A stretch of 62,300 nucleotides of DNA from Anaerophaga thermohalophila DSM 12881 (GTDB lineage: Bacteria > Bacteroidota > Bacteroidia > Bacteroidales > Marinilabiliaceae): positions 1-62,300 of the forward strand of contig NZ_AEWI01000043.1 of the NCBI RefSeq assembly GCF_000191885.1, in the 5' to 3' direction. The translations under genes and the position numbers were made by a program. The notes beneath the pieces are model-generated. The model had not been told where the DNA came from. It did not search any database and saw nothing but the letters and a program-made list of their open reading frames with translations. Of this stretch, positions 61,002 to 62,300 are shown piece after piece (positions within the stretch are counted from its first letter, which is position 1; each line of letters starts with the position of its first letter).

Positions 61002-62156
61002 AAAGGCAACTATATTAAGACTGTTTACTTGTTGATCCCCGGATTTCTGATGGCTTTTCAGGGGCAAGCCTTTGCCTTAGGAAAAGGGACCAGTAATTCG
61101 AATTCTGATTCTACAGTTTTATCCGCACTTGCCGGGATAGGCGAGGAAGTCCTGGATTGGGTGACCTGGGAGAGAGATAAGTATGTCGTCACTGTTTATC
61201 CGTCACTGAGTGCCAGTTCCCGAAACGGCTTTGTTTACGGAGTGGCGCCGGCCGTAAAATGGAACAGTTCGCGTCAGGGGAAAGCCAACACATTAACGAT
61301 GAATGCTGAAACTTCTACAAAAAATATCCTTCAATTACAATTTGAACATGAGTGGTATTTTCACCCCGACTGGATGACGAGTGGTGAAGCTTTTATAATC
61401 AGTCGCGAAGACCTGTATTGGTTAGGAACCGATGAAAAAGAGATATATTTCGACCGAAGGGAGTTTCGTCTCAAGTGGGATGTTCTGGCCAATGTGTTTC
61501 CGGCCTTTTGGTTAGGTGCAGAATGGCTTTTGAACAACAATTCTTTTAATAATGCGGCGCAAGTCTCTTTTTCAGAAGCTGATTTGGAGGGTCATGAAGG
61601 CGGCTGGTTGTTTGGTATCGGCCCCAAGATAGAGTTTGATACCCGTCACAGAACCATTTCTCCCCAGAAAGGAACCTGGATTCAGGTTAGTCCCTCTTTT
61701 GTCGGATTATTCGACCTTGGAAAGTATAATTATTTCAGACTTACTATCGATGCACGCCGATATCTGCAATTGAAGAAGGATAAAACAACTCTGGCTTTTC
61801 AGGGGATGGTTGATTATGCTGAACCGGGAGTTCCGTTTTTTGAGGAGCCGCAATTGGGGGGCAAAGAAAGATTAAGAGGGATCGGACATCCACTTAGAGA
61901 AACCGGAAATGCCGTTTGGCTGTTTCGGGGTGAATTGCGTCAGCATCTCTGGTGGCGTTTAGGGGGTGTTGTGTTTGCCGGTTTTGGCGAATCTTCCGAT
62001 AATTTTCAGAATCCCTTTTCCCGTACCATCTCCTCGGTCGGAGGGGGACTGCGCTTAAGAATGTTACCTGACGATCCGTTGAATGTTCGTTTCGATTTTG
62101 GTGTGTCTTCTTCCGGAACTACCGGGTTTTTCGTTTCTTTAAAAGAAGCGTTTTGA
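60999..62156 (+). CDS. Omp85-type outer-membrane barrel protein
   Basis: This 385-residue protein has a signal peptide (YLLIPGFLMAFQGQAFA) and then only a barrel. The C-terminal part matches the bacterial surface antigen (D15/BamA/TamA) barrel: FDTRHRTISPQKGTWIQVSP, QLGGKERLRGIG with the conserved LRG turn of strand 6-loop 6, and a last strand GVSSSGTTGFFVSLKEAF ending in Phe. No POTRA domains precede it, so it resembles the small POTRA-less members common in Bacteroidota rather than BamA itself. The function is unknown, perhaps lipid or protein insertion. A family C repeat provides its start codon. After it, 62157-62300 shows nothing recognisable. Confidence 0.85.
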   Translation: MKGNYIKTVYLLIPGFLMAFQGQAFALGKGTSNSNSDSTVLSALAGIGEEVLDWVTWERDKYVVTVYPSLSASSRNGFVYGVAPAVKWNSSRQGKANTLTMNAETSTKNILQLQFEHEWYFHPDWMTSGEAFIISREDLYWLGTDEKEIYFDRREFRLKWDVLANVFPAFWLGAEWLLNNNSFNNAAQVSFSEADLEGHEGGWLFGIGPKIEFDTRHRTISPQKGTWIQVSPSFVGLFDLGKYNYFRLTIDARRYLQLKKDKTTLAFQGMVDYAEPGVPFFEEPQLGGKERLRGIGHPLRETGNAVWLFRGELRQHLWWRLGGVVFAGFGESSDNFQNPFSRTISSVGGGLRLRMLPDDPLNVRFDFGVSSSGTTGFFVSLKEAF

Positions 62157-62300
62157 TCCTATAACGTATGCCGGCTGGTTTTGATGGTTACATACTTTAA
62201 CCCAACTTGTCATCTTGCTATCATAAAATTCTGTATTCCAGTCAGATGGGTTTAAGATATTCATATTTCGGGTAACACAGTATTTTTTCATATAGTATGG

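Overview
The window looks like a chromosomal segment of an anaerobic Bacteroidia-type member of the Bacteroidota, most plausibly the Marinilabiliales/Prolixibacteraceae side (lineage below phylum is inference). The grounds are a short 289-residue RpoD without region 1.1, many promoters of the Bacteroidota form TTTG-N19/21-TAnnTTTG, a tmRNA tag reading GENNYALAA, tRNA genes without encoded CCA, a Rho with a long disordered insertion, DUF4199 and sugar-transferase families typical of the phylum, and an anaerobic pyruvate node (NifJ plus pyruvate phosphate dikinase).

Layout. 1-2645 (minus strand) is a decaying defence operon: a SNF2-type helicase with a large internal deletion, an intact AAA ATPase + DUF4276 pair, and a DUF1156 DNA methylase whose codon 37, a family-conserved Trp, is TGA. 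It lies directly off the 3' end of ssrA (3070-3468), a classic island integration site. 3543-18591 is housekeeping: rpe, rpoD, rho, an AAA ATPase with an altered Walker B, nifJ, a DHOD-like flavoprotein, ppdK, ruvX and def, several with clear terminators. 18632-50619 is one large exopolysaccharide/capsule locus of the Wzx/Wzy type: Wza-, Wzc-, Wzy- and Wzx-like proteins, at least eight glycosyltransferase-type genes, an unusual initiating sugar transferase, two lyase-like beta-helix proteins, an SGNH-like lipoprotein and a hexapeptide acyltransferase. 51073-62156 holds comEC (frameshifted), trkA, tsaC, an SRP RNA-tRNA operon (Thr, Tyr, Gly), a DUF4199 protein, a GT2, a NUDIX hydrolase, miaA with a small acidic partner protein, and an Omp85-type barrel.

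The most interesting theme in the polysaccharide locus is its concentration of ATP-dependent carboxylate/amide chemistry: three asparagine-synthase-like proteins, a NAD-synthase-like amidotransferase, two tandem sugar-transfer ATP-grasp ligases, and an acyl carrier protein with an acyl-AMP ligase. ACP, AsnB, NadE-like and AMP ligase form one tight operon. This suggests a polymer carrying amide-linked or acyl substituents.

Three families of short dispersed inverted-repeat elements fill the intergenic regions. Family A is a degenerate ~115-160 bp element. Family B is a ~145 bp MITE with ~20-23 bp terminal inverted repeats. Family C is a ~100 bp hairpin element whose conserved 3' end supplies the start codon of several genes. 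Two genes (a glycosyltransferase and comEC) are each broken at an A7 tract in the same direction: loss of one A would restore either. This could be phase variation, transcriptional slippage, or a systematic homopolymer sequencing error.
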